Below the pieces are notes generated by a model. That model did no database searches and had not been told where the DNA came from. It was given only the letters and a program-made list of their open reading frames with translations. A stretch of 64,000 nt of DNA from Alkalicoccobacillus gibsonii (GTDB lineage Bacteria > Bacillota > Bacilli > Bacillales > Bacillaceae_D). Where the stretch lies: positions 124,001 through 188,000 of the forward strand of contig NZ_JAEUZA010000005.1 of assembly GCF_016798245.1 (NCBI RefSeq). Direction: 5' to 3'. Of the stretch, positions 43,619 to 52,322 are shown piece after piece (the first letter of the stretch is position 1; every line of letters starts with the position of its first letter). The translations under genes were made by a program, and so were the position numbers.

Positions 43619-44421
43619 TGAAACCTACTCATACATTGCAAGCGGAACAAATTAGCGCGGGGTATGATGAAAAAATCATCTTAAATGAGATTAATGTATC
43701 CATACTCCATGGCAAGATCAATGTCATTATTGGTGCGAATGCCTGTGGTAAGTCCACGCTACTGAAAACGATGGCACGTTTACTCAAGCCAGCAGATGGC
43801 ATGGTATCACTTGATGGGAAGTCAGTTGCCACGTTCTCTCCTAAACAATTTGCACGAGTGATTGGAATGCTACCGCAATCACCTACCGTTCCAGAGGGCA
43901 TTACTGTTGCTGACTTAGTTGGACGTGGCCGCTATCCACACCAGTCCTTACTTGGTACCTGGTCAAAAAAAGACTACGCGGCTGTAGCAGAAGCAATGGA
44001 AATGATGAATATCACAGAGCTTGCGAATCGAAGCATTGACGAGCTTTCAGGTGGACAAAGACAGCGTGTCTGGATTGCCATGGCCTTAGCGCAGCAAACC
44101 GATATCCTGTTCCTTGATGAACCAACAACGTTCCTCGATATTACGTATCAAGTAGAAATCCTAGACCTTCTTACAGATTTAAATAAGAAGCATGGAACAA
44201 CGATTGTTATGGTGTTGCATGATATTAATTTAACAGCTAGGTACGCAGATTATATCTTTGCCTTAAGAAAAGGTCAGCTCATAGCTGAAGGAGCGCCAAC
44301 AGATGTGATTACAAGTGAGGCCGTGAAAGAAATCTACGGATTAGATTGCACAGTAATCCCCGACCCAGTTTCACATACTCCCTTGGTAGTTCCAAGAGGT
44401 CGTTATCATGTAAAAGCATAA
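43618..44421 (+). CDS. Siderophore ABC transporter ATP-binding protein
   Basis: A 267-residue ATPase of the FecE/FhuC type. Walker A GANACGKSTLLK (about 40-51), Q-loop PQSPTVPEG, signature ELSGGQRQRVWIAMAL and Walker B ILFLDEPTTFLD are intact, with the H-loop in VLHDIN. It energises the two permeases upstream. It may also serve the orphan binding protein at 17047. A terminator shared with dgkB follows. Confidence 0.93.
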   Translation: MKPTHTLQAEQISAGYDEKIILNEINVSILHGKINVIIGANACGKSTLLKTMARLLKPADGMVSLDGKSVATFSPKQFARVIGMLPQSPTVPEGITVADLVGRGRYPHQSLLGTWSKKDYAAVAEAMEMMNITELANRSIDELSGGQRQRVWIAMALAQQTDILFLDEPTTFLDITYQVEILDLLTDLNKKHGTTIVMVLHDINLTARYADYIFALRKGQLIAEGAPTDVITSEAVKEIYGLDCTVIPDPVSHTPLVVPRGRYHVKA

Positions 44422-44455
44422 AAAAAAGAAACCGGCCACTTATTGGTCGGTTTCT
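44421..44455 (-). terminator. Terminator overlapping the end of dgkB
   Basis: AGAAACCGGCC (44427-44437) pairs with GGTCGGTTTCT (44445-44455), with one G-U pair. The minus strand has a T run at 44427-44421. The hairpin includes the last codons of dgkB and also lies just behind the plus-strand ATPase gene. Confidence 0.75.
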
Positions 44456-45378
44456 CCATTTTCAAGCTTCTTTTGATCACGCGCAGCTGGCGTAAGCATT
44501 TGAAAATGTCTATATAAATTCACAAACTCGGCCGGTAAGCTACCGCCTCGTTCCCCATCTAAGTTCAGCTTCATTTCGGCATTGCCATCCAGTACTTCTA
44601 CTTTAATGCGGTTCGCTTGGATGTACATTACCTTCGGATGATTAATATGTTCGCCACGTAAGGCAAGCCCACCAACTTGAATGAACTCCGCAAACGTCGT
44701 CTTTTTCACAATGAGAAAATCAAACATCCCATCCTGAAGAGACGCCCGTGGTGCAAGCTTTTCAAAGCCACCCACAGAATTCGTATTTGCGATTAAAAAC
44801 ATCATGATGTCGCCTTCAAATAGCTTTCCATCATATTCAATCCGAACAGAAGTCGGTGAAATTTGAGGTAGCTTCTCAAGACCTTTAATGTAATAAGCAA
44901 GCTGACCAACGAGTGTTTTTAGCTTAATAGGAACTTCATACGTTAGTTCAGTCAGCGCACCCGCTGCTGCTATATTCACAAAGTACTTATCGTTAATTTT
45001 TCCTATATCAATCGGCTCAATGTGATCACCACATAAGACATCACACGCTTTGGTAATATCCTTCGAAATCCCCAGTGCTCGCGCAAAATCATTTGTTGTA
45101 CCAGCTGGAATAATCCCAAGCATTGGACGATTCTCAAGCTCTGCCAAACCATTTACGACTTCAAAAATCGTACCATCCCCACCGGCTGCAATGACTAGAT
45201 CATAACCCTGCTCACCCGCGCGTCTAGCTGCTCGCTTGGCACAACCCTCTTCTGGCGTTGTCGCATGCGCTGACGTCTCATACCCTGCTTTCTCCAAACG
45301 ATCTAGCACATAGGCTAAATTCTTACGGATCTGCTCACGCCCTGAGGTTGGATTATAAATTAAACGTGCTGTTTTCAT
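44440..45378 (-). CDS. dgkB: Diacylglycerol kinase DgkB
   Basis: A 312-residue soluble lipid kinase that phosphorylates diacylglycerol released from lipoteichoic acid synthesis, returning it to the phospholipid cycle. The N-terminal YNPTSGREQIRKNL, the nucleotide-binding AAGGDGTIFEVVNGL (about 63-77) and PAGTTNDFARALGI are the DAGK catalytic motifs. In B. subtilis dgkB lies between gatB and rlmCD; here the same order holds but with inserts on both sides. Confidence 0.93.
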   Translation of the reverse strand: MKTARLIYNPTSGREQIRKNLAYVLDRLEKAGYETSAHATTPEEGCAKRAARRAGEQGYDLVIAAGGDGTIFEVVNGLAELENRPMLGIIPAGTTNDFARALGISKDITKACDVLCGDHIEPIDIGKINDKYFVNIAAAGALTELTYEVPIKLKTLVGQLAYYIKGLEKLPQISPTSVRIEYDGKLFEGDIMMFLIANTNSVGGFEKLAPRASLQDGMFDFLIVKKTTFAEFIQVGGLALRGEHINHPKVMYIQANRIKVEVLDGNAEMKLNLDGERGGSLPAEFVNLYRHFQMLTPAARDQKKLENGETDQ

Positions 45379-45637
45379 ATGGCTCTCCCACTTTGCTTCA
45401 AGGTATACCGCTCAGAAATCTCTACTTTGTATTGTATCGCAAAAAAGACGAAAAACAATCCTTTCTGCCTATTTCTCAAATTGTTACAAAAGTTAAGGAC
45501 GATTTGATTTGAGGTTAAGAAATGATTAAATGTCTAAGTCTAATTTGATCAGTTGCTTTATGTAGAGTATTTCCCTTTAGAAAAGTTGAATAAACTTATG
45601 ATTAAGTGAGAGGATAGCGTAGCAGTTTGGGGCTGGG

Positions 45638-45830
45638 CTATCGCATTGATTCCTCCTCCATCGCATGGATCCGGCGGGCTATCACATCAATCTCTCCTTC
45701 ATCACATGGATCCCGCGGGCTATCACATCAATCTCTACTCCATCGCATGAATCCGGCACCCTATCACATCAATCTCTCCTTCATCGTATGAATCCGGCAC
45801 CCTATCACATTAATCCCTCCTCCATCGCTT
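45638..45830. repeat. Intergenic repeat array 2: ten units, strict 20/21-bp alternation
   Basis: The ATC of each unit starts at 45640, 45660, 45681, 45701, 45722, 45742, 45763, 45783, 45804 and 45824, giving spacings 20, 21, 20, 21, 20, 21, 20, 21, 20. Odd units read like CTATCACATCAATCTCTCC and even units like CATCGCATGAATCCGGCACC, a 41-bp dimer. It lies in the 558-bp divergent gap between dgkB and the VanZ-family gene. Plus-strand frames through it are artefacts; 41 is not a multiple of three. The rest of the gap (45379-45637, 45831-45936) shows no gene. Confidence 0.9.
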
Positions 45831-45936
45831 CAACTAAGCAAATCCCTACAACTCTCTCATTCACACCTAGATTTATTTTCCATATTGGTAGATAATAGAA
45901 CCTGAACTTATAGGAAAGGAAGATCCCATCAACGTT

Positions 45937-47325
45937 ATGACTGCAGACACTATTTTTTCTCTCATCAAAGATCACTTCACCACCTCACTAATGGGCATTA
46001 TCATGTTAGCTTTACTATTCTCCATCGCTTACTTCCTCGTGTACAAAAAGCTATTACGAGGGACTGCCAGCATTTCCATTAAGCCCACCATTGTTACTTT
46101 TATGTTGGTCGGATATATTCTCATGGTACTTGGGGTCACCGTATTTTCAAGAGGGTCTTATTATGCTGGTTCCATCGACCTTACACTGTTTAGTTCGTAC
46201 GTAGAGGCGTGGAACGAATTTAGCGTAAAAAGTTGGCAGTTCGTCATTTTGAACATCGTGATGTTTCTTCCATTAGGCATTCTTTTACCGCTACTTCAAG
46301 ATCGATTTAAGCATGCAGCTTGGACACTTGCTGCGGCAATTCTTTTTACGTTAGCAATTGAAACATTTCAGTACTTTACAGGCTTTGGTGTCTTTGAGGT
46401 AGATGATTTGTTTAACAACACATTAGGGGCCATTATTGGATATGGAATGACTATGAGTGTACTGAAGGTACGGAACAAACGATTATGGCCGACTATTGGC
46501 TATCTCTCCCCCTTACTTCTTACGTTACTGGCTTTCGGAATCGTCTTTGGCACCTATTCATTAAAGGAATTTGGTAATCTTAGTATTGCTCCGACAAAAA
46601 AGGTTAATATGAATGAAACAACAATTATTTTAGATGTGTTTTTCAATGGAGAGACTGATTCAGCAACACCTGTATATCAAGTATCACCGTATTCACATGC
46701 TGAGGCACTAGAGGAAGTTAAAGAGTTGTTAATAAATAAAAATATTGACCCGCACGAGATAAATGAGGATATTTATACGGAAACAGGCGTTTATACATTG
46801 CAAAGCGAACCGTATTATTCCGTATGGTTTGAGTTTAAAGACGGGAGTTATAGATATAATGAGGGCTTAGACTTTGAAGATAACGTAATGCCTAAAGATA
46901 CCGACCAGGAGATATTAATTCAAAAGCTTTCCGAATTCGGCATTACTCCACTAGATCAAACTAATTTTCACCAACTGGACACAGGTAGATATGAGTGGAC
47001 AGCCGATCTGCTAGAAAAGGATGGTCAACTAATTGATGGCACTTTAACTGTTGAGTATTACTCAGACGATTCAATAAAATCCATTGAGCAATCAATGATT
47101 ACTTATGATAAAGTGATAGACAAACGGCTTAAGTCTGAACAAAAAGCCTTTAATCAATTAATGGAAGGCTCCTTTTATCCATATGCTGAGCACTATGACA
47201 AAATAGAAATTAAAGAGCTAAATGTTACGTATGTACTTGACTCAAAAGGTTTCTATCAACCTGTGTATGCCTTTAAAAGTATTGTAGATGGAAATGAGTT
47301 GGATTTACTCATTCCAGCCCTATAA
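45937..47325 (+). CDS. VanZ-family membrane protein with extra C-terminal domain
   Basis: A 462-residue protein. The first 215 residues form a VanZ-like unit with helices at about 15-35, 50-68, 100-120, 128-145 and 190-210 and the motifs NIVMFLPLGILLPLL and ETFQYFTGFGVFEVDDLFNN. The remaining 250 residues are an acidic, probably extracellular domain (about 225-462) that I do not recognise. VanZ itself confers low-level teicoplanin resistance; the role here is unknown. AAAGGAAG lies unusually far (14 nt) from the ATG. A perfect-stem terminator follows. Confidence 0.8.
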   Translation: MTADTIFSLIKDHFTTSLMGIIMLALLFSIAYFLVYKKLLRGTASISIKPTIVTFMLVGYILMVLGVTVFSRGSYYAGSIDLTLFSSYVEAWNEFSVKSWQFVILNIVMFLPLGILLPLLQDRFKHAAWTLAAAILFTLAIETFQYFTGFGVFEVDDLFNNTLGAIIGYGMTMSVLKVRNKRLWPTIGYLSPLLLTLLAFGIVFGTYSLKEFGNLSIAPTKKVNMNETTIILDVFFNGETDSATPVYQVSPYSHAEALEEVKELLINKNIDPHEINEDIYTETGVYTLQSEPYYSVWFEFKDGSYRYNEGLDFEDNVMPKDTDQEILIQKLSEFGITPLDQTNFHQLDTGRYEWTADLLEKDGQLIDGTLTVEYYSDDSIKSIEQSMITYDKVIDKRLKSEQKAFNQLMEGSFYPYAEHYDKIEIKELNVTYVLDSKGFYQPVYAFKSIVDGNELDLLIPAL

Positions 47326-47361
47326 AAAAAGCCAAATTCCTCTACGAAGGAATTTGGCTTT
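47325..47361. terminator. Bidirectional terminator, 14-bp perfect stem
   Basis: AAAGCCAAATTCCT (47328-47341) pairs perfectly with AGGAATTTGGCTTT (47348-47361). It serves the VanZ-family gene (+) and the small membrane gene (-). Confidence 0.8.
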
Positions 47362-47365
47362 TCAT

Positions 47366-47596
47366 TTAAAGAATGGCACGAATTAATCCATTTGCCACAA
47401 CGGCAATCATCAAAATTAGGACCACTCGATTGTATTTGCTTTCCTTCCCCTTAAATCCGGCAATCACTCCTACTGTTAAGAGAACAACAAAGGCTGCATT
47501 CATCCCAATGATAAACCACGGCTGAAACAGGCTAGCCACAAAGAGTAGAATGGCTAGTATCCCGAGAATCACTTCGCTTGTACTAAAACGCCACAT
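47366..47596 (-). CDS. Small hypothetical membrane protein
   Basis: A 76-residue protein with three hydrophobic segments (about 8-24, 27-47 and 58-75) separated by a charged loop (KGKESKYNR). TAGGAGGGG precedes the ATG. It lies beyond the gatB terminator, so it has its own or read-through transcription. Function unknown. Confidence 0.65.
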   Translation of the reverse strand: MWRFSTSEVILGILAILLFVASLFQPWFIIGMNAAFVVLLTVGVIAGFKGKESKYNRVVLILMIAVVANGLIRAIL

Positions 47597-47645
47597 CTAA
47601 CCCCTCCTACCCTAAACTGTACCCTTCCTGTACTCTTCGTATGCA

Positions 47646-47678
47646 CAAAAAAAGGAGCTGCCCCTTAGGACAAGCTCC
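47646..47678 (-). terminator. Terminator of the gat operon
   Basis: GGAGCT (47654-47659) and AGCTCC (47673-47678) form the stem. Seven T residues follow on the minus strand. It lies 10 bp after the gatB stop. Confidence 0.75.
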
Positions 47679-47687
47679 ATTCCTTGA

Positions 47688-49121
47688 TTAACGCTTATTG
47701 ATTTCTTCCATTAGGAATTGGTTCACCAATTGCGGGTTCGCTTTTCCTCTGGAAGCTTTCATGATTTGACCAACAAGGAAGCCCACAGCACGGTCTTTTC
47801 CGTTTTTGAAATCGATGATGGATTGTTCGTTTTGATCCAATACATCAACGACCATTTTGCGGATTTCGCCTTCATCAGAAATTTGAACAAGCCCTTTGTC
47901 TTGAACAATTTTCTCTGCGTCTCCACCTTTTTCGATCAGGTCTTTGAACACCTTCTTCGCAATCTTAGAGGAGATGGTTCCTTTTTCAATTAGCTTAATC
48001 ATTCCAGCTAGTGATTCAGGTGTGATGGCTGTTTCACCAAGTTCCTTCTGCTCTGCATTCAGATACTCGGATACGCCACCCATTAACCAGTTTGAAACAA
48101 GCTTTTGATCTGCTCCAAGTTCAATGGTTGCTTCAAAGAAATCAGACATTTCTTTTGTAAGCGTCAGAACCTTCGCATCATATGCTGGTAAACCAAGCTC
48201 TTCCACATAACGTTGTTTACGAGCATCTGGAAGCTCAGGAATCTCCGCACGGATGCGTTCTTTCCATTCATCATCAATGTGTAAAGCGGTTAGATCCGGC
48301 TCTGGGAAATAACGATAGTCGTCAGATCCTTCTTTTACACGCATCAGAATCGTCTTTCCGCCAGCTTCATCAAAGCGACGTGTTTCCTGCTCGATGATTC
48401 CGCCAGATAGAAGAACCTGCTCCTGACGTTTTTCCTCATACTCTAATCCTTTGCGAACAAAGTTAAAGGAGTTCAGGTTCTTAAGCTCTGCTTTTGTTCC
48501 AAACTCTTCTTGTCCAACCGGACGAAGAGAGATGTTCGCATCACAACGCAACGACCCTTCTTCCATCTTACAATCAGATACGCCTGTGTATTGAATGATC
48601 GCTTTTAGCTTCTCAAGATACGCATACGCTTCTTCAGGTGTACGGATGTCCGGCTCAGATACGATCTCAACAAGCGGCGTTCCTTGACGGTTGTAGTCAA
48701 CAAGAGAATAGCCACCAGCTGAGTGAGTGAGCTTCCCTGCATCCTCTTCCAGGTGCAAGCGTGTAATACCGATACGCTTTTTCTTACCTTCTACTTCAAT
48801 TTCAATCCAGCCGTTTTCACCGATTGGTTTATCGAATTGAGAGATCTGGTAAGCCTTTGGATTATCAGGGTAAAAGTAGTTTTTACGGTCAAACTTTGTA
48901 TCTGTTGCGACTTCGCAATTCAACGCCATAGAAGCCTTCATTGCGAATTCCACTGCTTTTTTATTTAAAACTGGAAGCACACCAGGGTAACCAAGATCGA
49001 TTACACTTGTGTTCGCATTTGGCTCTGCTCCAAAATGGTTTGGGCTCGCAGAGAAAATCTTTGAGTCCGTTTTTAATTCTACGTGAACCTCTAGTCCAAT
49101 TACCGTTTCAAAATTTGTCAT
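47688..49121 (-). CDS. gatB: Asp-tRNA(Asn)/Glu-tRNA(Gln) amidotransferase subunit B
   Basis: A 477-residue GatB. It binds the mischarged tRNA and activates its side chain with ATP before amidation. The N-terminal [12 protein letters not shown] (about 6-17), [17 protein letters not shown] and [13 protein letters not shown] are the family signatures, and the C-terminal YqeY-like tail domain (about 410-477) is complete. Last gene of the gatCAB operon, 15 nt after gatA. Confidence 0.97.
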   Translation of the reverse strand: MTNFETVIGLEVHVELKTDSKIFSASPNHFGAEPNANTSVIDLGYPGVLPVLNKKAVEFAMKASMALNCEVATDTKFDRKNYFYPDNPKAYQISQFDKPIGENGWIEIEVEGKKKRIGITRLHLEEDAGKLTHSAGGYSLVDYNRQGTPLVEIVSEPDIRTPEEAYAYLEKLKAIIQYTGVSDCKMEEGSLRCDANISLRPVGQEEFGTKAELKNLNSFNFVRKGLEYEEKRQEQVLLSGGIIEQETRRFDEAGGKTILMRVKEGSDDYRYFPEPDLTALHIDDEWKERIRAEIPELPDARKQRYVEELGLPAYDAKVLTLTKEMSDFFEATIELGADQKLVSNWLMGGVSEYLNAEQKELGETAITPESLAGMIKLIEKGTISSKIAKKVFKDLIEKGGDAEKIVQDKGLVQISDEGEIRKMVVDVLDQNEQSIIDFKNGKDRAVGFLVGQIMKASRGKANPQLVNQFLMEEINKR

Positions 49122-49136
49122 GTCAATGGACCCCCT

Positions 49137-50585
49137 TTACAACGCTGGCTTCGCATCGGCAAAATCCGCTGCCTGCTCATAGGCGTGGGCTACACGATAC
49201 ACAGTCTTTTCATCAAAGTGCTTTCCAATAATTTGTAGTCCTAGTGGAAGTCCGTCTTGGAATCCACACGGTACACTGATCGCTGGTACCCCTGCAAGGT
49301 TTACTGGAATCGTTAAAATATCATTCGCATACATCGTTAATGGATCATCCGTCTTTTCACCAATCTTAAACGCTGGTGTTGGAGTCGTTGGTCCAACAAT
49401 GACATCGTAGTTTTCAAAGACATCTTCAAAGTCTTTTTTAATTAACGTACGAACCTGTTGAGCTTTCTTGTAGTACGCATCATAGTAGCCTGAGCTAAGA
49501 GCAAATGTACCAAGCATGATACGGCGTTTCACTTCGTTACCGAAACCTTCCGCACGTGTTTGCTTATACATCTCAAGCAGGTTGTCTGCATTATCTGTAC
49601 GATAACCATAACGCACTCCATCAAAACGAGACAGGTTAGCTGAAGCCTCAGATGAAGAGATCAGGTAGTACGTTGCAAGCGCGTATTTAGAATGTGGAAG
49701 TGAAACTTCATCCCATGTTGCTCCTTGTGCCTCAAGCACTTTAAGCGCATCAAGAACCGATTGTTTCACTTCAGGCTGAACACCTTCACCAAGGTATTCT
49801 TTTGGAACAGCAATCTTCAGACCTTTTACATCACCAGTAAGTCCTGACAGGAAATCAGGAACATCTACTTGAGCAGATGTTGAATCCATTGGATCCACTC
49901 CTGAGATTGATTGAAGAAGATACGCATTATCTTCTACACGACGTGTAACAGGACCAATTTGATCAAGAGAAGAGGCAAATGCCACTAATCCAAAACGAGA
50001 CACACGGCCATATGTAGGCTTTAATCCAACCACACCACAGTAAGCTGCTGGTTGACGAATGGAACCACCCGTATCAGAGCCTAGTGAGAAAAGGACCTCT
50101 CCTGCTGCAACTGCGGCTGCAGACCCACCACTTGATCCACCTGGAACATAGTCAAGATTCCAAGGATTCTTTGTTTTTGCAAGAGCTGCGTTCTCAGTAG
50201 AAGAACCCATCGCAAACTCATCCATGTTTAACTTACCGATCGTCACGGCTTGATCTTGACGCAGCTTTTGAACAACTGTTGCATCATAGATCGGATTAAA
50301 GTTTTCAAGGATACGACTTGAGCACGTTGTACGAAGATCTTTTGTAACAATATTATCTTTTACACCAATTGGCATACCAAAAAGCAAGCCTTCAGGTGTT
50401 GCTACTTCATCTAACTCTTTTGCATACGCACGAGCTTTTTCTTCATCAAGTGTCAGGAATGATTGAACTTTTCCATCGACCTCTGCAATACGCTTGTAGG
50501 ATTCATCTACAAGGTCCGTTACCTTTATTTCTTTTTGCGTAAGCTTCGCGTGAAGCTCTTTAATTGAATGGTCAAATAAAGACAT
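49137..50585 (-). CDS. gatA: Asp-tRNA(Asn)/Glu-tRNA(Gln) amidotransferase subunit A
   Basis: A 482-residue amidase subunit that releases ammonia from glutamine. The Ser-cisSer-Lys triad is intact: Lys76 (GVKDNI), Ser151 ([12 protein letters not shown]) and Ser175 ([14 protein letters not shown]), each three residues before the S. aureus positions I recall. It lies between gatC and gatB with short gaps. Confidence 0.97.
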   Translation of the reverse strand: MSLFDHSIKELHAKLTQKEIKVTDLVDESYKRIAEVDGKVQSFLTLDEEKARAYAKELDEVATPEGLLFGMPIGVKDNIVTKDLRTTCSSRILENFNPIYDATVVQKLRQDQAVTIGKLNMDEFAMGSSTENAALAKTKNPWNLDYVPGGSSGGSAAAVAAGEVLFSLGSDTGGSIRQPAAYCGVVGLKPTYGRVSRFGLVAFASSLDQIGPVTRRVEDNAYLLQSISGVDPMDSTSAQVDVPDFLSGLTGDVKGLKIAVPKEYLGEGVQPEVKQSVLDALKVLEAQGATWDEVSLPHSKYALATYYLISSSEASANLSRFDGVRYGYRTDNADNLLEMYKQTRAEGFGNEVKRRIMLGTFALSSGYYDAYYKKAQQVRTLIKKDFEDVFENYDVIVGPTTPTPAFKIGEKTDDPLTMYANDILTIPVNLAGVPAISVPCGFQDGLPLGLQIIGKHFDEKTVYRVAHAYEQAADFADAKPAL

Positions 50586-50600
50586 TCTGGATCCTCCCTG

Positions 50601-50891
50601 CTATTCCATTATAGACGGCACTCGCACTTGACCATCCTCATGGTCAGGAGCGTTTTTCAAGACTTCCTCAACTGGTAACCCAGCGTCAGGCTTGTCCTCG
50701 CGCAGAACATTCTTCATGTTAAGTACATGAGTTGTTGGCTCTACACCTTCTGTATCTAATTCATTTAACTGCTCTGCAAATGAAATAATATCATCCAGCT
50801 GCTTTGTGAACATTTGAGCTTCCTCTTCCGAAATCGCAAGACGCGCCAAATTTGCCACGTGTTTCACTTGATCTGTTGAGATTCGAGACAT
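50601..50891 (-). CDS. gatC: Asp-tRNA(Asn)/Glu-tRNA(Gln) amidotransferase subunit C
   Basis: A 96-residue GatC, the strap-like subunit that stabilises GatA on Gat[21 protein letters not shown] (about 9-28) and the C-terminal [10 protein letters not shown] are typical. ATG 50891 follows GGAGGTG; the frame to 50915 has no better site. First gene of the operon. Confidence 0.95.
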   Translation of the reverse strand: MSRISTDQVKHVANLARLAISEEEAQMFTKQLDDIISFAEQLNELDTEGVEPTTHVLNMKNVLREDKPDAGLPVEEVLKNAPDHEDGQVRVPSIME

Positions 50892-51174
50892 CTCATTACA
50901 CCTCCAAAATCGCATGTTGACAATACTTTAAACTATACCAAATTAAAGACCGGCAAGCAACAGAGGGTTGCAGGTGCTTGAGGATGAAATGAAGTGAGAA
51001 ACCCTTGATGTTATAGGATTTATTGAGATTATATAGATGATACTTTATTTCTGTGACGTGGTGGTGTAGAGGTGTACTCTAACTGTTTATCTATGATTTT
51101 GCTTCTGTTGACAATTAAACAAACCTCTGTAAAAGTTAAACTATGTAAAAGTGATTAAAAAGGAGCGGATGCGA

Positions 51175-52143
51175 ATGGTGAGCATTCGAGACATTGCAAA
51201 AAAAGCTGGTGTATCCGTTACATCTGTTTCTTATGCACTCAATGGCAATCCAAAAGTTTCTAAGAAAACAACAGAGCACATCAAACAAGTAGCAAGAGAG
51301 TTAAATTACCGACCTAATGCAGCCGCACGTACGTTAAAAACCCGACTAACAAAAAAAATTGGTATTTTTATTCGTGAAGACCGTGGAATCTTCTTTGGAG
51401 ATATTCTTTCCGGTGTCATTGAAACCTGTTCGAAATTTGGCTACGATGTTGTCGTTTGTACAGGAGAGAAAGCTTTGGACTCTTTAGATAATGGATCTGT
51501 TGATGGTGGATTGGTTATGGACAACCGCATTACATCAGAAGAAGTGATGCGCTTAGCGGACGCCGGACGTAAGCTAGTCGTCCTTGATCGAACCTTCTAT
51601 CACAAACACGTACGTCAGGTTCTTCTCGACAATGAGAACGGAATGAAACAGATGATTCAGCATCTTGTAGACTTGCCTACTCAAACGACCTATCTTGTGA
51701 CTGGAAGTAATCAAAATTTTGATAACCAAATTCGCTCAAAAGCTGCCCTTGCCACCTTCTCTGACCTTGCACCCAATCGAGAAATTTCAGTGTTAGAAGG
51801 AGACTTCAGGTTAAATGGCGGATTAGAGGCAGCTAAAATCATTGAAAGAGAATGGAATGGTGAGCCAACAACCGTTTTAGCCCTCTCAGACAGTCCTGCA
51901 ATTGGTATGCAGGAATATTTTCAAAAAAAGGGATTTGTGATTGGTAGGGATATCTTGCTCGCAGGCTTTGATAACAGTTTACTCAGCCAGTACGTTACCC
52001 CTCCTCTCACAACTGTTGATTATTCAACAGAACTCTGGGGAAACATTGCAGCTAAGGTCTTGCTCCAACTCGTTCAAAGTGATGATACCCATGACGAACT
52101 CATTCCTACCAGCTTAAAAATAAGAACCTCAACTACAGGATAA
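51175..52143 (+). CDS. LacI-family regulator of the glucoside cluster
   Basis: A 322-residue repressor. Helix-turn-helix IRDIAKKAGVSVTSVSYALN (about 4-23), hinge RPNAAARTLK, and a sugar-binding domain (about 60-322) ending with AGFDNSLLSQYVTPPLTTVD. ATG 51175 is 10 nt after AAGGAG; GTG 51151 is a worse alternative. It lies upstream of the GH3 enzyme and sugar importer on the same strand, and two identical operators TGAAACGTTTCA sit between it and the enzyme gene, so it is the likely local repressor. Confidence 0.9.
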   Translation: MVSIRDIAKKAGVSVTSVSYALNGNPKVSKKTTEHIKQVARELNYRPNAAARTLKTRLTKKIGIFIREDRGIFFGDILSGVIETCSKFGYDVVVCTGEKALDSLDNGSVDGGLVMDNRITSEEVMRLADAGRKLVVLDRTFYHKHVRQVLLDNENGMKQMIQHLVDLPTQTTYLVTGSNQNFDNQIRSKAALATFSDLAPNREISVLEGDFRLNGGLEAAKIIEREWNGEPTTVLALSDSPAIGMQEYFQKKGFVIGRDILLAGFDNSLLSQYVTPPLTTVDYSTELWGNIAAKVLLQLVQSDDTHDELIPTSLKIRTSTTG

Positions 52144-52173
52144 CCTGTAAGGATAGAGGTTCTTATTTTTTTC
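52122..52173 (+). terminator. Two-part terminator of the lacI-type gene
   Basis: Outer arms AAGAACCTC (52122-52130) and GAGGTTCTT (52156-52164) enclose an inner perfect stem TACAGG/CCTGTA (52133-52148), followed by ATTTTTTT. The outer arm lies within the last codons of the regulator. Confidence 0.8.
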
Positions 52174-52298
52174 TTGCAATTTAATTTACCGTCGATTTAT
52201 ACTGTAGGTACATAAACAGGTGAAACGTTTCAAAACGTCATAAGTCGATAAAATAAATATAATCTATATTTTTTTACTTATTTGGTGAAACGTTTCAC
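52174..52298 (+). promoter_or_regulatory. Promoter and paired LacI-type operators for the glucoside genes
   Basis: TTGCAA (52174-52179), an 18-nt spacer and TATACT (52198-52203) form the promoter directly after the regulator's terminator. Two identical palindromes TGAAACGTTTCA lie downstream at 52221-52232 and 52286-52297, the second extended to 14 bp (GTGAAACGTTTCAC). Their centres are 65 bp apart. They fit LacI-family operators better than a CcpA cre site, because the TG and CA are one base too close to the central CG. Confidence 0.75.
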
Positions 52299-52322
52299 TC
52301 TATTTTCTTTGTGAGGTGTTTT

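Noticed and set aside
45665-45895. A 76-residue plus-strand frame across array 2
   Set aside because: It runs through the 41-bp repeat, which shifts frame each copy. Its periodic HIN/SIT peptide is an artefact and there is no ribosome site.
52221-52297. CcpA cre sites
   Set aside because: TGAAACGTTTCA is 12 bp between TG and CA. The cre consensus needs 14 bp, so the flanking bases are out of register.
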